Below are positions 7,691 through 16,211 of a stretch of 24,032 nt of DNA, one piece after another. The stretch is from the NCBI GenBank assembly GCA_017545095.1, contig JAFYCU010000114.1, positions 1 through 24,032 of the forward strand. The letters are read 5' to 3'. Numbering within the stretch: position 1 is the stretch's first letter; each line of letters opens with the position of its first letter. A program made the translations under genes and the position numbers. The stretch comes from Muribaculaceae bacterium (GTDB taxonomy: Bacteria; Bacteroidota; Bacteroidia; Bacteroidales; Muribaculaceae). The notes under the pieces are model-generated. The model was not told where the DNA came from, searched no databases, and saw only the letters and a list, made by a program, of their open reading frames with translations.

Positions 7691-10600
7691 TCAGTGAACG
7701 ATTTTAGCCGTGCTGGTGGAGCCATCGGTGTAGCGTGTGACGGCGATGTTGATGCCGGGGAAGGGCTTGCTGCTATGCTGTCCGGCCACATTATAATAGA
7801 TGACACCTTGTACCTGACGCTCCACGTGGCCCGTAAGATCGTCCACCACGGTGATGATGGGGCTGTCGGTGATGACTTCCATCACGCTGAGCGAGAAATC
7901 ATCGCTCACCGGCGACTGCTTGGGGTTGAGCGTGACCCGTCGCGGAGCGCCATTCCCGCCCGAGGCCGGCAGGGCCTTGATCACGCCCACCAACTCATAC
8001 ATCTGCCCCACGTTGAACGTCAACTCGCCGCTCTGGTTCACCATGCCTTGGTAGTCGGCATCCTGCTCGATGGCGAACGCGCCATCCAGGTTGTAGCCGT
8101 TGCTGCCCTGCTCGCTGGCCGGCACGGCAAACACATGCTTGCCGCCTTCCATGCCCCGGTAGCAGGCCCACACCACATGGCACATCTCGCCAGCTTTGGG
8201 CCTAACGAAGAAATACTCAGTCTGGTCGACAAAGCTGGCTGGAATGTAGGTGTTCATCTGGTAGTTGTCGGTAGCCGTGTAGTCGGTGATGGGCCGTGCT
8301 GCGAGCTGTATGGTGGGGTTGGTGTGATCGATGACGCGCCCTACCATGGTCTGTGCCAGATGCTGATGCGTCATAGTGTTGGTGAGCAGTGTGCCACCCG
8401 TGGGTGCGAGCAGCTTCACCCAGTTACTCTGGTCAAAGTCATCGCCGCCACGCAGGTAGTTATAGTCGTTGGTGCCAGGATAAAACTTCTGTCCGGGCTG
8501 CATCACCGATGGTGCGATGGCATCGCCGTTGCGGTCCTTGGCATAGGCATAGGAGCCATCGCTGCTCACATACACCACCTCCAGGTCGTTGCTCACCACG
8601 ATTTCTTTCGACGTGGGCAGCGACGCATCGGCTATCAGGTCGACGAGCGAGCGCACGTTGTCGGCCACCACACCTTGTTTGCCGCTCACGGTGTAATAGC
8701 CTCCATTCTCAAAGGTCAACTCACTGGTGGCATTGGCACCGCCGTCGCTGAAGATGAGCTTCGTGGGCATATCACTGGTGGCACAAGTCCAGCGGTAGAT
8801 GGCATGCCCTTCGGGCGAGATGCCCACCATGTCGAAGAGCTGCTCACCAGGCCAGGTGACACCGCTCAGATTCTTGCTGGCATTCCACACCCATGCACTG
8901 GGCACCGCCATCGACGTGGTGTTCTCGAAATAACAGAACGGCTTGTCGGTCACCCAGGTGGCACTCGATGGCAACGTGGCAGCTGCCACGGCACCTGCTT
9001 GCGGTGTCTCAACTGCAGGCAGATAGCGGGAATAAGTAGAAGTCACATTGCTACCCGTCGACCAGTTATCGTTGGCTTTGGGAAACCGGATGAACACATT
9101 CGATGAAGTGTTGCTCACCTCGAAACGCTCGGATCCATTGTTGCCGTTAAACACAATGGCACCAAGGCTGCTCTTATTCATAAATGTTGCATAATACCAG
9201 CTTTGGCCATTGATGGTTGTTTTTGGAAATCCCTCCTCGGCCCAAGAGCTGCCCCAGTTCCAATATATGTCTCCATTGGAATAGGGATAAAGTTTGAGAA
9301 TATTAGCCCATTGGCCGTTGTCCCACATAAACACGGTGATGGCCTTTGTTGTAGTGGTGTGACGGCTATCGTTCGAAACATCGATGTAGCCTGCGTGGTA
9401 ATTGTTATCGCCAAAGTGTGCACCAGGATAATAGTAATAATAGTAATCGCCCGGAGCAGTAATGCTGATGTTGGCGGTTTTATCTTTATCACCAGTGATG
9501 GCAAAAAGCAGGTTTACATTTGTTCGGTTGCTAAACGAGTATTTATACCACGTCTGCCCGCAATTGCTGGCTGTGGTTGAGAGTTGGGTGCCCGGCCAAC
9601 CGTTAGTAAGGGCATTCTGATTATTGTCCCATGCATAAAGGCGCGGCCTGTCGTTGGTCACCATGTTCTTCACATATATGTTGATGCCACTCGTTGTGCC
9701 ACTTCCGCTGGCTCCGCTCACCTGGTAGGTGCGTGCCACCTTGCCGATGTAGCTGCCGTTCTTGAGGATGGCGGCACGCACGAGGTGGCTGCCGTTGGTC
9801 GCGAAGGTCACGGGCACGTTGGCGTCGGTTGACGTGCGCTGGTTGGCGGCATCATATTCAATGTCGGTCTCCCAGCGGTCGATGGTATAGACAATGGTGG
9901 CTCCCTCCACGCTGCTGGTGAGGTTCACCATGAGATTGCCCGTATAGGCCCCACTGGCACGGTCGATACTCACCATGGGGTCGTGCAGGGCTTTCACATA
10001 GGTGGACGTGACATCGGTGGCGATGCCATCGCGGAAGGTGTAGAACACCTCGTGATCCACATTGTTGATGTTGTGTGTCTGACTGTTTCCGCCCTCGCTC
10101 AGAATCATGTTGAACTTGCTGGCGGGGATGGTGGCCTCGCGCCAGGTGATGCCTCCAATCTGCTTGGTGTAGTTCATCGGCCAGCCAGGCCAGCCGCCTG
10201 TGTACTGCGTGTCCTGGTCGTCACCGTTCCAAGCATAAATGTTAGGGGTGTTGCCATTAGGGTCATAGACATAGACCTTCACCTCGCCGGTGGTGGGATA
10301 GTCGTCGCTGACCACATAGGCATGATGCACGATGCTGGTGGGCACCACCTCGCCCCCGAGCAGCACACCCACGCGCAGGTCGGTGCTCTCGGTGAACGTG
10401 AGGTTCACCCCTTCGGCGGCAGTGATGCGCTGGCTGGCAGCAGTGGGGTTCTGACCATTGGTGGTGTAGACCAGCGTGCAGCCCTCGCTCGAAGGACGCA
10501 CGTTCACGGTCACCGTGCCATAGTAGCTGCCACTGGGCTTATCGAAGACGGGGTAGCCGTTGATCAAAGCTGGTTTGACGTTGTTGTAGATGTTGGCGAA

Positions 10601-12256
10601 GTCGGCATTGCCATAGGCATCGTTGCTGATGGCCAGGCGGCACACGGCACTGGTGAACACCTCGGTGTAGCCACTACGGTTGCCCTGGTTCACGGCATCA
10701 CTGCCCAGCTGGAGCAGCAAGCGCCCCTTTTCGCCCTTGATAATCCACCACACACCGTTGCTGCCCACATTGCCGGCACTCTCGATGGCGGCATCGTTGG
10801 TCACGCCAGCGGCACGGCGCGCCAGAATCATGCGGCAGATGTCGTCGTGCCATGCTGGGTGCATGAAGTGCGCCCAAAACAGACACGGCGTGCCGGGCAT
10901 TGCCAGCAGGAAGGCATTGGCTTCCACGATATTGCTATTGGTGCGGTTGGCATAGTTAGGGTTGCTGGTGTCGGTGGGCAGATTTTTATTGGTGTCGTGA
11001 TTGGCGATGAAATTCACGGCATAGCGCTTGAGGATGTTGTCGTGCAACATGCCGGCATCTTTCAAGTCGTGGAAATAACCGCTGTTAAAGCAGTTCTTGA
11101 TGGTGCTCATCAGCGGGAAGTCAAAGGCGGCACTGGTGATGTTGCCATCCGAGGCGGTGTTTTTGATCCACACCGAGGGGTGGGTGTCGGTCCAGAACTC
11201 ACCCACGCTGAAAGTGGGCGTGGTGGCCATATTATACTGTGCGAACCGTCCTGGAGCCAGTCCGGCAGCATAGTCATAGCGGAAGCCGGCATAGCCCAGC
11301 TCATCCTTCAGGTAGCGCAAGTAGTTGATGGTGTTGCGCTGTGCGTTCTCGCTGGTGTGCGCCACCTCGTTGGCCCAGCCGCCGTAGTTGCCGTCGTCGC
11401 GACCGGTGCCGCCGCCAGTAATCTGTTTCTCGCTCGTGCTGCCATCGAGGGGCATATACCAATTGGTCCAACCGCCGTTGCGGTAAACGAGCCCCACCAG
11501 GTCGGCCTTGGTCCAGTTGGTGCTGGTCGCGTGACCTGTGGAGGGGTCGGTGTAGTTCTCCTGGAACCAGAAGTCGCCGGCAAAGCCCTTGTGGTTAATC
11601 ACCACGTCCTCGATGGCTCCGCAGCCCATGGCTTTATAGGCCGCGATGCACGACTTGAGTTCGGCCTCGGTGCCAAAATAGGTCATCGACGTGTACTGCA
11701 CGGGGTTGCCATTGGTGTAATAGGTGTAGCTCTCGCCACGGCCGTGGTCAAACCACAGGTAAGGCACGAAGCCGTTGGCATCGGGGTTGGAGATGTAGTC
11801 GCCAGGATTAAAGTTCCACTGTGCGCCTCCACGCATGCCGCGTGTCTGCGTTGACGACCCGCTGAAGGGGATGAGTGCAGGAGCGATGGTAGCACCGCTC
11901 TGCGGCAACCACAGCAGGTCGATGAACGGAGCCACGAAGCCCTTGACGGCCTCCAGGTTGGCCCATGAGGTCAAGGGCACTTCCCAGTCGTCGGTGCCGG
12001 CACCCCACCCAGCGTCGTACATCGTTGCCCAGGTGTGGCGGATGTTGGCACCCCACGGGTTGCTGTGCGGCACGATGTTGATGTTCCCGAGGTCGCGCTG
12101 CTGCTGTGTGCCATTGGGACCGAAATCGGGGTGTTCCAGATAGCTGTCCCAGAAAAAGCCCTGCAGCATCACGCCACCGTAGCCTGCTGGCCAACCCTGC
12201 CCCACAACAAGCAACGGCAGCAACGCGACAAATGCTATGAGTGTAATCTTTTTCAT
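7691..12256 (-). CDS. Secreted multidomain alpha-amylase (GH13) with CBM26-like modules and T9SS-type tail
   Basis: The product has 1521 residues. A signal peptide (about 1-20, ending VVGQG) leads into a GH13 catalytic domain (about 22-480) with all conserved regions: DVVINH (217-222), GFRYD (324-328, nucleophile D328, with R326), GEFW (acid/base E353) and NHD (419-421, transition-state stabiliser D421). It should hydrolyse internal alpha-1,4 links of starch outside the cell. Behind it come a C-terminal beta domain, two chitobiase-C-terminal-like domains (about 565-647 and 759-847), CBM26-like starch-binding modules (about 658-750, 857-950, 969-1060, 1102-1186), a module shared with the downstream giant protein (about 1275-1442) and a T9SS type A-like tail (about 1455-1521, ending STSTAKIVH). 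The start ATG precedes a good signal peptide, and a promoter lies just upstream. The downstream gene begins after a 78-base gap. Family and activity are firm; the exact modules are my reading of motifs. Confidence 0.92.
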   Translation of the reverse strand: MKKITLIAFVALLPLLVVGQGWPAGYGGVMLQGFFWDSYLEHPDFGPNGTQQQRDLGNINIVPHSNPWGANIRHTWATMYDAGWGAGTDDWEVPLTSWANLEAVKGFVAPFIDLLWLPQSGATIAPALIPFSGSSTQTRGMRGGAQWNFNPGDYISNPDANGFVPYLWFDHGRGESYTYYTNGNPVQYTSMTYFGTEAELKSCIAAYKAMGCGAIEDVVINHKGFAGDFWFQENYTDPSTGHATSTNWTKADLVGLVYRNGGWTNWYMPLDGSTSEKQITGGGTGRDDGNYGGWANEVAHTSENAQRNTINYLRYLKDELGYAGFRYDYAAGLAPGRFAQYNMATTPTFSVGEFWTDTHPSVWIKNTASDGNITSAAFDFPLMSTIKNCFNSGYFHDLKDAGMLHDNILKRYAVNFIANHDTNKNLPTDTSNPNYANRTNSNIVEANAFLLAMPGTPCLFWAHFMHPAWHDDICRMILARRAAGVTNDAAIESAGNVGSNGVWWIIKGEKGRLLLQLGSDAVNQGNRSGYTEVFTSAVCRLAISNDAYGNADFANIYNNVKPALINGYPVFDKPSGSYYGTVTVNVRPSSEGCTLVYTTNGQNPTAASQRITAAEGVNLTFTESTDLRVGVLLGGEVVPTSIVHHAYVVSDDYPTTGEVKVYVYDPNGNTPNIYAWNGDDQDTQYTGGWPGWPMNYTKQIGGITWREATIPASKFNMILSEGGNSQTHNINNVDHEVFYTFRDGIATDVTSTYVKALHDPMVSIDRASGAYTGNLMVNLTSSVEGATIVYTIDRWETDIEYDAANQRTSTDANVPVTFATNGSHLVRAAILKNGSYIGKVARTYQVSGASGSGTTSGINIYVKNMVTNDRPRLYAWDNNQNALTNGWPGTQLSTTASNCGQTWYKYSFSNRTNVNLLFAITGDKDKTANISITAPGDYYYYYYPGAHFGDNNYHAGYIDVSNDSRHTTTTKAITVFMWDNGQWANILKLYPYSNGDIYWNWGSSWAEEGFPKTTINGQSWYYATFMNKSSLGAIVFNGNNGSERFEVSNTSSNVFIRFPKANDNWSTGSNVTSTYSRYLPAVETPQAGAVAAATLPSSATWVTDKPFCYFENTTSMAVPSAWVWNASKNLSGVTWPGEQLFDMVGISPEGHAIYRWTCATSDMPTKLIFSDGGANATSELTFENGGYYTVSGKQGVVADNVRSLVDLIADASLPTSKEIVVSNDLEVVYVSSDGSYAYAKDRNGDAIAPSVMQPGQKFYPGTNDYNYLRGGDDFDQSNWVKLLAPTGGTLLTNTMTHQHLAQTMVGRVIDHTNPTIQLAARPITDYTATDNYQMNTYIPASFVDQTEYFFVRPKAGEMCHVVWACYRGMEGGKHVFAVPASEQGSNGYNLDGAFAIEQDADYQGMVNQSGELTFNVGQMYELVGVIKALPASGGNGAPRRVTLNPKQSPVSDDFSLSVMEVITDSPIITVVDDLTGHVERQVQGVIYYNVAGQHSSKPFPGINIAVTRYTDGSTSTAKIVH

Positions 12257-12297
12257 CGTTATGCGGTACTTTTAATTATCGGTTGTCATGCAAATAG

Positions 12298-12325
12298 CAA
12301 AGGTACAATAAAATAAGTGCAGCAA
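12298..12325 (-). promoter_or_regulatory. Probable promoter of the amylase operon
   Basis: TACCTTTG (12298-12305, minus strand) matches the TAnnTTTG -7 box. TTG (12323-12325) lies 17 bases upstream, slightly closer than usual. It leaves a leader of about 40 bases before the amylase ATG. No second TAnnTTTG box is seen between the amylase and the giant downstream gene, which supports co-transcription. Confidence 0.5.
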
Positions 12326-12598
12326 CACCGCTGCCGCACTTTGTTTCAACGAAAAGTAATGCAAACGATTGCGAGCGAGCGGGCGACAAACCAACACCTA
12401 TCGCCACCATTCCCGCCCGCGACAAACCCGCCCACGACAGCCACAAACTATAGAGCCAGCAGTTCTGGCCGCATTGTCGGGTCAATGCTGGCATATCGTC
12501 TGCCCACGACTGGTATTGGTTACCATTTTGTTTCGGTCTTCCTGGTTGCGCTGCGCAGGCCCAACCGAATCGCGGGTCATAGTGAAGCCCTTCCAGAA

Positions 12599-12633
12599 GA
12601 GGTTTGGGGAGGCTCCACGAGGTTTGGGGAGGC
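12599..12633. repeat. Tandem 15-bp direct repeat
   Basis: GAGGTTTGGGGAGGC occurs at 12599-12613 and again at 12619-12633, a period of 20 bases. Its complement (GCCTCCCCAAACCTC) resembles parts of the GC-rich intergenic repeats at about 15361 and 15974, so it may be a piece of the same dispersed family. Confidence 0.6.
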
Positions 12634-12696
12634 CATGAGTTCACTTGTCACTCATCACTCGTTACTCATCGCATATGAATTTTTTAACGCTGAATA

Positions 12697-12745
12697 TTTT
12701 CTCATTCCAAAATTATGCTCTAAATTTGTAGCCGCTAAATTAGCG
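12697..12745 (+). promoter_or_regulatory. Promoter with palindrome at the predicted transcription start
   Basis: TTTT (12697-12700), 20 bases, then TAAATTTG (12721-12728) fits the Bacteroidetes -33/-7 promoter. The palindrome CGCTAAATTAGCG (12733-12745) sits about where transcription should start, so it could be an operator or a 5' hairpin. The leader to the ATG at 12791 is about 55 bases and AT-rich. Confidence 0.55.
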
Positions 12746-12790
12746 ACAAGTAAATTCTTCTATTTATTAACTTATAAACCAATTCACAAC

Positions 12791-15355
12791 ATGAGAAAGT
12801 TTCTATCTTTCATGACAATGTGTCTGCTGGCTGTGGGTGCACTCCACGCCGAGACATTTGTGATGGGTGAGCTGAGCGGTATGCCTTCGGAAGGGGGCGA
12901 TTTCTCGGTCACCTTCGGCACCTACACGATGAGTGTGGCCAAGAATAGCGGTTCGTCGAACCCCATCTACCACAGCACGGCCAAGGACGTGCGCGTCTAT
13001 GCCAAGGGCAGTGTGCAGCTGGTCACCACTGGCGATGCCATGACCCAGGTGGTGTTCAACATCTCGGACCAAGGCAAGAAGCGTCTGGCCGAAATCACCC
13101 CGTCGGTCGGCTCGGTGACCATCGACACCGAGGCCTGGACCGTGACCTGGACGGGCGACAGCAAGGACGTGACCTTCACCGTGGGCGACAAGGCCGAATA
13201 TGGCACCGATGGCAACACCAAGGCTGGCCAGTTCGACTTTTTGTCGATTGACATCACCGCTGGCGGCTCGGCCGTGGAGACGGTTGCCAAGCCCACCATC
13301 ACCCCGGCTGCCGGCACCTATTACTCGCCCATCGAGGTGAGCATGAAGTGCGGCACCACCGGCGCGAGCATCTACTACACCACCAACGGCAGCACCCCCA
13401 CGGCAGCCAGCACGCTCTACAGCGCACCGTTCACTCTGAACGCCGACGCCACCGTGAAGGCCATCGCCATCAAGGGTGACAAGCAGAGCGAGGTGGCCGA
13501 GGCAGCCTATGTGTTCGGCACCGCTACCGATGTGGCCAACATCGCAGCCTACCAGGCCGTGGAGGATGGCACCATGGTGCGCTTCACCAACCCCGTGACC
13601 GCTATCGCACAGTACAACAAGCGTCTGTTTGTGAAGGACAACAGCGGATACATGTTTGTGTATGGCGAAACGGGCCAGAAGTACAACAACGGCGACGTGA
13701 TTCCCGCTGGCTTCACCGGCGAGAAGAAGACCTACGACGGCGAGCCCGAGCTGAGCGTGTATGAGACGAGCAACTTCCAGGCTGGCACCGCCGGCACCCC
13801 CGTGGAGCCGATGACCATCCAAGCCAGCGATGTAGAGGCTGACCTGTTTGGCAATCTGGTCTACATTGCCGGTGCCACGCTGGGTTACACCGAGAACGCC
13901 AGCGGCTCGAAGTTCCTGGCCACCATCACCGACAACAGTGGTGAAGCTGCTGCCTACAACAACATGGGCATGACCATCAGCGACTGGGATGCCACCTACA
14001 ACGTGACCGCCGTGATTGGCTCGCGTCGTGCTGCCGATGCCACCGAGACCACCTATCAAGTGTGGCCCGTGAAGCTCGAGAAGGTGGGCGGCGATGTGGT
14101 TGGCACGCAAGTGGCCACCATCGCCGAGTACCTGAACCTGGCCGACGATGCCGAGTTCACCTACACCGGTCAGGCTGTGGTTACCTACCGCGACGCCAAC
14201 GACCAGCGCTACCTCTACATCAAGGACAACACCGGCTCGGCCATGATCTTTGGCAAGGACTACACCTTCAACCAGGGTGATGTGCTCAAGAGCGGCTGGA
14301 CTGGCAAGAAGAGCAACTATGGCGGTCTGTATGAGATTGTGAACGCTGCTGGTCTCGAGGCCACCGGTGCCACCCAGACGGTGAAGCCCGCCGAGAAGAC
14401 CACGGCTGACATCACCACTGCCAACCAGAACATGTACATCGTGCTGCGCGGCGTGAAGATTGCCAGCGTGAACGGCCGCAACTTCACCTTCGAGGACGGC
14501 ACGGCAGGTTACAACACCTTCAACAACACCGTGACGCTGCCCAGCAACCTCGACCAGACCTACGACATCGAGGGCGTGATTTCGGTGCACACCAACAAGG
14601 CTCAGTTCGCTCCCACCCGCTTCCTCACCGAGGTGGAGATTCCCGAGGTGGAGGACATCGCAGCCCTGTATGAGCTCAACAGCGGTGCCGTGGCCACCAT
14701 CGCCAGTGACCTCACCACCATCTACCAGAACGGCAGCTACCTCTACCTGAAGGATGCCAACGACACCTACGCTCTCGCCTATGGCTACCTGAACGAGGAG
14801 TTTGTGAATGGTGACATCATCCGTGGCGCACAGGCCAGCTGGACCACCTATCAGGATGCCAAGCAGCTCACCCCGGTGGCTCCCACCTTTGTAAAGGCCG
14901 CCAGCGGTGCTGCCGTGCAGCCCGAGGCTTACGCCATCGAGGACCTTGGCACCGACATGGTCCACTACTTTGTGAAGCTGGAGAAGGTGAACTTCGTGAA
15001 CGACTCCACCAACTATGCCACCGCTACCGATGCCACCGGCTCGATTACCGTGTTCAACAAGTTCAACAAGACGGTCACCATGCCCGAGGAGAACGGCCAG
15101 TACGATGTGATTGGCTTCGTGAGCCTGTACAAGGGTAACCTGCAGCTGTGCCCCATCCAAGTGGGTGGCGATGAGCCTGGCGTGCGCGGTGACCTCACCG
15201 GTGATGGCGTGGTGGATGTCGACGACCTGAACCTGGTCATCAACATTATGCTGGGCAAGGCTCAGAAGATTGATGCCGCCGACATCAACAAGGACGGAGC
15301 CGTGGATGTGGATGACATGAACATCATCATCAACATCATGCTCGGCAAAGACTGA
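12791..15355 (+). CDS. Secreted OB-fold-like repeat protein with chitobiase-C-like and dockerin-like domains
   Basis: The product has 854 residues. The frame is open further upstream, but this ATG begins a clear signal peptide (1-20, ending GALHA). An N-terminal beta domain follows (about 21-160), then a chitobiase-C-terminal-like domain (about 166-242, with the ASIYYTTNGSTPT motif). After that come three tandem pairs of OB-fold-like modules (about 248-432, 439-617, 620-796), recognisable by repeated phrases such as RYLYIKDNTGSAMIFG, SYLYLKDANDTYALAYG and the xFNxxVTxP motif. The end (798-854) is two EF-hand-like dockerin type I repeats, DLTGDGVVDVDDLNLVINIM and DINKDGAVDVDDMNIIINIM. The product is presumably exported and displayed on the cell surface; substrate unknown. 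It has its own promoter and is followed by a terminator. The adjacent amylase operon suggests, but does not show, a role in glycan handling. Confidence 0.85.
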   Translation: MRKFLSFMTMCLLAVGALHAETFVMGELSGMPSEGGDFSVTFGTYTMSVAKNSGSSNPIYHSTAKDVRVYAKGSVQLVTTGDAMTQVVFNISDQGKKRLAEITPSVGSVTIDTEAWTVTWTGDSKDVTFTVGDKAEYGTDGNTKAGQFDFLSIDITAGGSAVETVAKPTITPAAGTYYSPIEVSMKCGTTGASIYYTTNGSTPTAASTLYSAPFTLNADATVKAIAIKGDKQSEVAEAAYVFGTATDVANIAAYQAVEDGTMVRFTNPVTAIAQYNKRLFVKDNSGYMFVYGETGQKYNNGDVIPAGFTGEKKTYDGEPELSVYETSNFQAGTAGTPVEPMTIQASDVEADLFGNLVYIAGATLGYTENASGSKFLATITDNSGEAAAYNNMGMTISDWDATYNVTAVIGSRRAADATETTYQVWPVKLEKVGGDVVGTQVATIAEYLNLADDAEFTYTGQAVVTYRDANDQRYLYIKDNTGSAMIFGKDYTFNQGDVLKSGWTGKKSNYGGLYEIVNAAGLEATGATQTVKPAEKTTADITTANQNMYIVLRGVKIASVNGRNFTFEDGTAGYNTFNNTVTLPSNLDQTYDIEGVISVHTNKAQFAPTRFLTEVEIPEVEDIAALYELNSGAVATIASDLTTIYQNGSYLYLKDANDTYALAYGYLNEEFVNGDIIRGAQASWTTYQDAKQLTPVAPTFVKAASGAAVQPEAYAIEDLGTDMVHYFVKLEKVNFVNDSTNYATATDATGSITVFNKFNKTVTMPEENGQYDVIGFVSLYKGNLQLCPIQVGGDEPGVRGDLTGDGVVDVDDLNLVINIMLGKAQKIDAADINKDGAVDVDDMNIIINIMLGKD

Positions 15356-15360
15356 CATGA

Positions 15361-15433
15361 CTCAAGGCCTCCCAACCCCCGTGGGGTCTCCCCAAACCCA
15401 TCCTAACGGAGGGGCTTACTGAGGCTTTGGAGG
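15361..15433. repeat. GC-rich intergenic repeat (copy A)
   Basis: This segment has C-rich blocks followed by the words CCTAACGGAGGGGCTTACTG and GGCTTTGGAGG. It resembles the segment at about 15974-16060, sharing the pattern TCCTAAnGG(n)GGGGCTT(A/T)CTG, and the repeat at 12599. It lies directly behind the dockerin-tailed gene, before its terminator. Confidence 0.5.
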
Positions 15434-15447
15434 TGAAAAAATGACAA

Positions 15448-15488
15448 CAGAGGGCAACCCGTTATTTGGGTTGTCCTCTGCTGTTTTT
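15448..15488. terminator. Bidirectional Rho-independent terminator
   Basis: CAGAGGGCAACCC (15448-15460) pairs with GGGTTGTCCTCTG (15468-15480) with one internal mismatch and a 7-base loop. TTTTT follows on the + strand, and on the other side an A run (15436-15441) provides T for the minus strand. It sits between the convergent genes ending at 15355 and 15523. Confidence 0.8.
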
Positions 15489-15522
15489 GTTGCTCCTTTC
15501 GCTTGGGTGCGAGGGGCATCAC

Positions 15523-15894
15523 TCAGCCGGTAGTGTCCCACACGCTGCGGCGGGCATAGGCCGGGAAATGTGCCGGCTCGGGATCCAGTTCGGGGTCGGG
15601 GTCGAAGTGCTGCGTGGCTTCGATTTTCTCGTTGCGGCCGCGCAGGTAGCCACGCACCTCGGCATCGGCAATCATGTCGGCAATGCGCTGCATGGTGTCG
15701 GCATCCAGGCCTGGCATCGTCTCGGCGGCACTGCCATCGGGCGTAGGCGGCGTGGCCGAAGGGGCATCGGCCGAGTGCTCAGCATCGGGCGATGGCGAGG
15801 CATCCTGGGCGACCGATGCATCCACAATGTGTTCTTCCTGTGCCGCCACAACTTCGGGAGCGGCCTGGGGGATGAAAGGAGGAGGTGTTTCCAT
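15523..15894 (-). CDS. Small acidic hypothetical protein
   Basis: The product has 123 residues. The first half (1-62) is low-complexity and rich in Ala, Pro, Asp and Glu, probably disordered. The second half holds a helix-forming stretch, DADTMQRIADMIADAEVRGY (about 64-83), then LRGRNEKIEA and a C-terminal ARRSVWDTTG. The AEVRGYLRGRNE and SVWD words recall small Bacteroidetes proteins often found near mobile DNA, but I cannot name a family. No signal peptide or membrane segment is seen. A good promoter 35 bases upstream and a terminator directly downstream support a real single-gene unit. Confidence 0.65.
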   Translation of the reverse strand: METPPPFIPQAAPEVVAAQEEHIVDASVAQDASPSPDAEHSADAPSATPPTPDGSAAETMPGLDADTMQRIADMIADAEVRGYLRGRNEKIEATQHFDPDPELDPEPAHFPAYARRSVWDTTG

Positions 15895-15927
15895 GATTAC
15901 AGCATTTATAGATTAAAAACAACGGCG

Positions 15928-15959
15928 CAAAATTACCACCACCTGCCCCACCGGCGCAA
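15928..15959 (-). promoter_or_regulatory. Promoter of the small acidic protein gene
   Basis: On the minus strand TTG (15957-15959) and TAATTTTG (15928-15935) are separated by 21 bases, matching the Bacteroidetes -33/-7 promoter. The -7 box is 33 bases from the start codon. Confidence 0.65.
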
Positions 15960-15973
15960 GGTCAATCAGCGGG

Positions 15974-16092
15974 TCACTCCAAACCCAGTGCGGCCTCACC
16001 AAACCCCGTAGAGCCGCGGTGGCCTCCCCACCCCCCTCCTAAGGGGGCTTTCTGCAGAGCCGTCATCTGTAGGGACGTGGCCTGCCGCGTCC
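15974..16092. repeat. GC-rich intergenic repeats: copy B and a GGACG hairpin
   Basis: Most of the 317-base gap between 15895 and 16211 is repeat-like. A C-rich element (about 15974-16060) resembles the one at 15361 and contains the hairpin CCCCC/GGGGG around TCCTAA. It is followed by GGACGTGGC (16073-16081) paired with GCCGCGTCC (16084-16092) over a 2-base loop with one wobble, preceded by TAG. No gene is seen here. Confidence 0.55.
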
Positions 16093-16145
16093 ACACCGCA
16101 TCGAGATAATAGCGACGATAATAGTACATTATGCATTAGTATAGT

Positions 16146-16176
16146 TTTGTGGATTGAGCATTATTTCGTAACTTTG
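16146..16176 (+). promoter_or_regulatory. Promoter of the Bro-N/Fic gene
   Basis: TTTG (16146-16149), 19 bases, then TAACTTTG (16169-16176) match the Bacteroidetes -33/-7 consensus. A small hairpin, ATGGT/ACCAT, follows at 16178-16190, near the predicted transcription start. Confidence 0.7.
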
Positions 16177-16211
16177 CATGGTCAAACCATTGAGTATCAT
16201 TCCATCGAGCC

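Larger units (their letters stand above)
12257..12790. other. Long divergent intergenic region
   Basis: These 534 bases separate the divergent amylase operon and the dockerin-tailed gene. They hold the two promoters, a 15-bp direct repeat (12599-12633), a stretch of near-repeats of ACTCATC/ACTCGTT (about 12645-12672) and a palindrome at the predicted start of transcription of the + strand gene. I see no gene in it: open frames here lack a ribosome binding site and family resemblance. Confidence 0.6.

Noticed and set aside
9983..11854. 623-codon open frame on the + strand opposite the amylase catalytic domain
   Set aside because: The minus strand encodes all GH13 motifs here. The antisense frame is a composition artefact of GC-rich codons.
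1784..12256. Classical starch utilisation (Sus) locus
   Set aside because: No SusC-type TonB-dependent transporter, SusD lipoprotein or SusR regulator is encoded in the window, and the proteins carry T9SS-like tails rather than lipoprotein signals.
12803..15358. 851-codon open frame on the minus strand opposite the dockerin-tailed gene
   Set aside because: Its translation is low-complexity, rich in Val, Gly, His and Leu, without domain motifs, while the + strand frame has a signal peptide, tandem modules and a dockerin-like end.
15466..16011. 181-codon + strand frame over the small acidic protein and the repeat region
   Set aside because: It is antisense to a gene with a promoter and terminator, runs through a bidirectional terminator and a GC-rich repeat, and shows no family resemblance.
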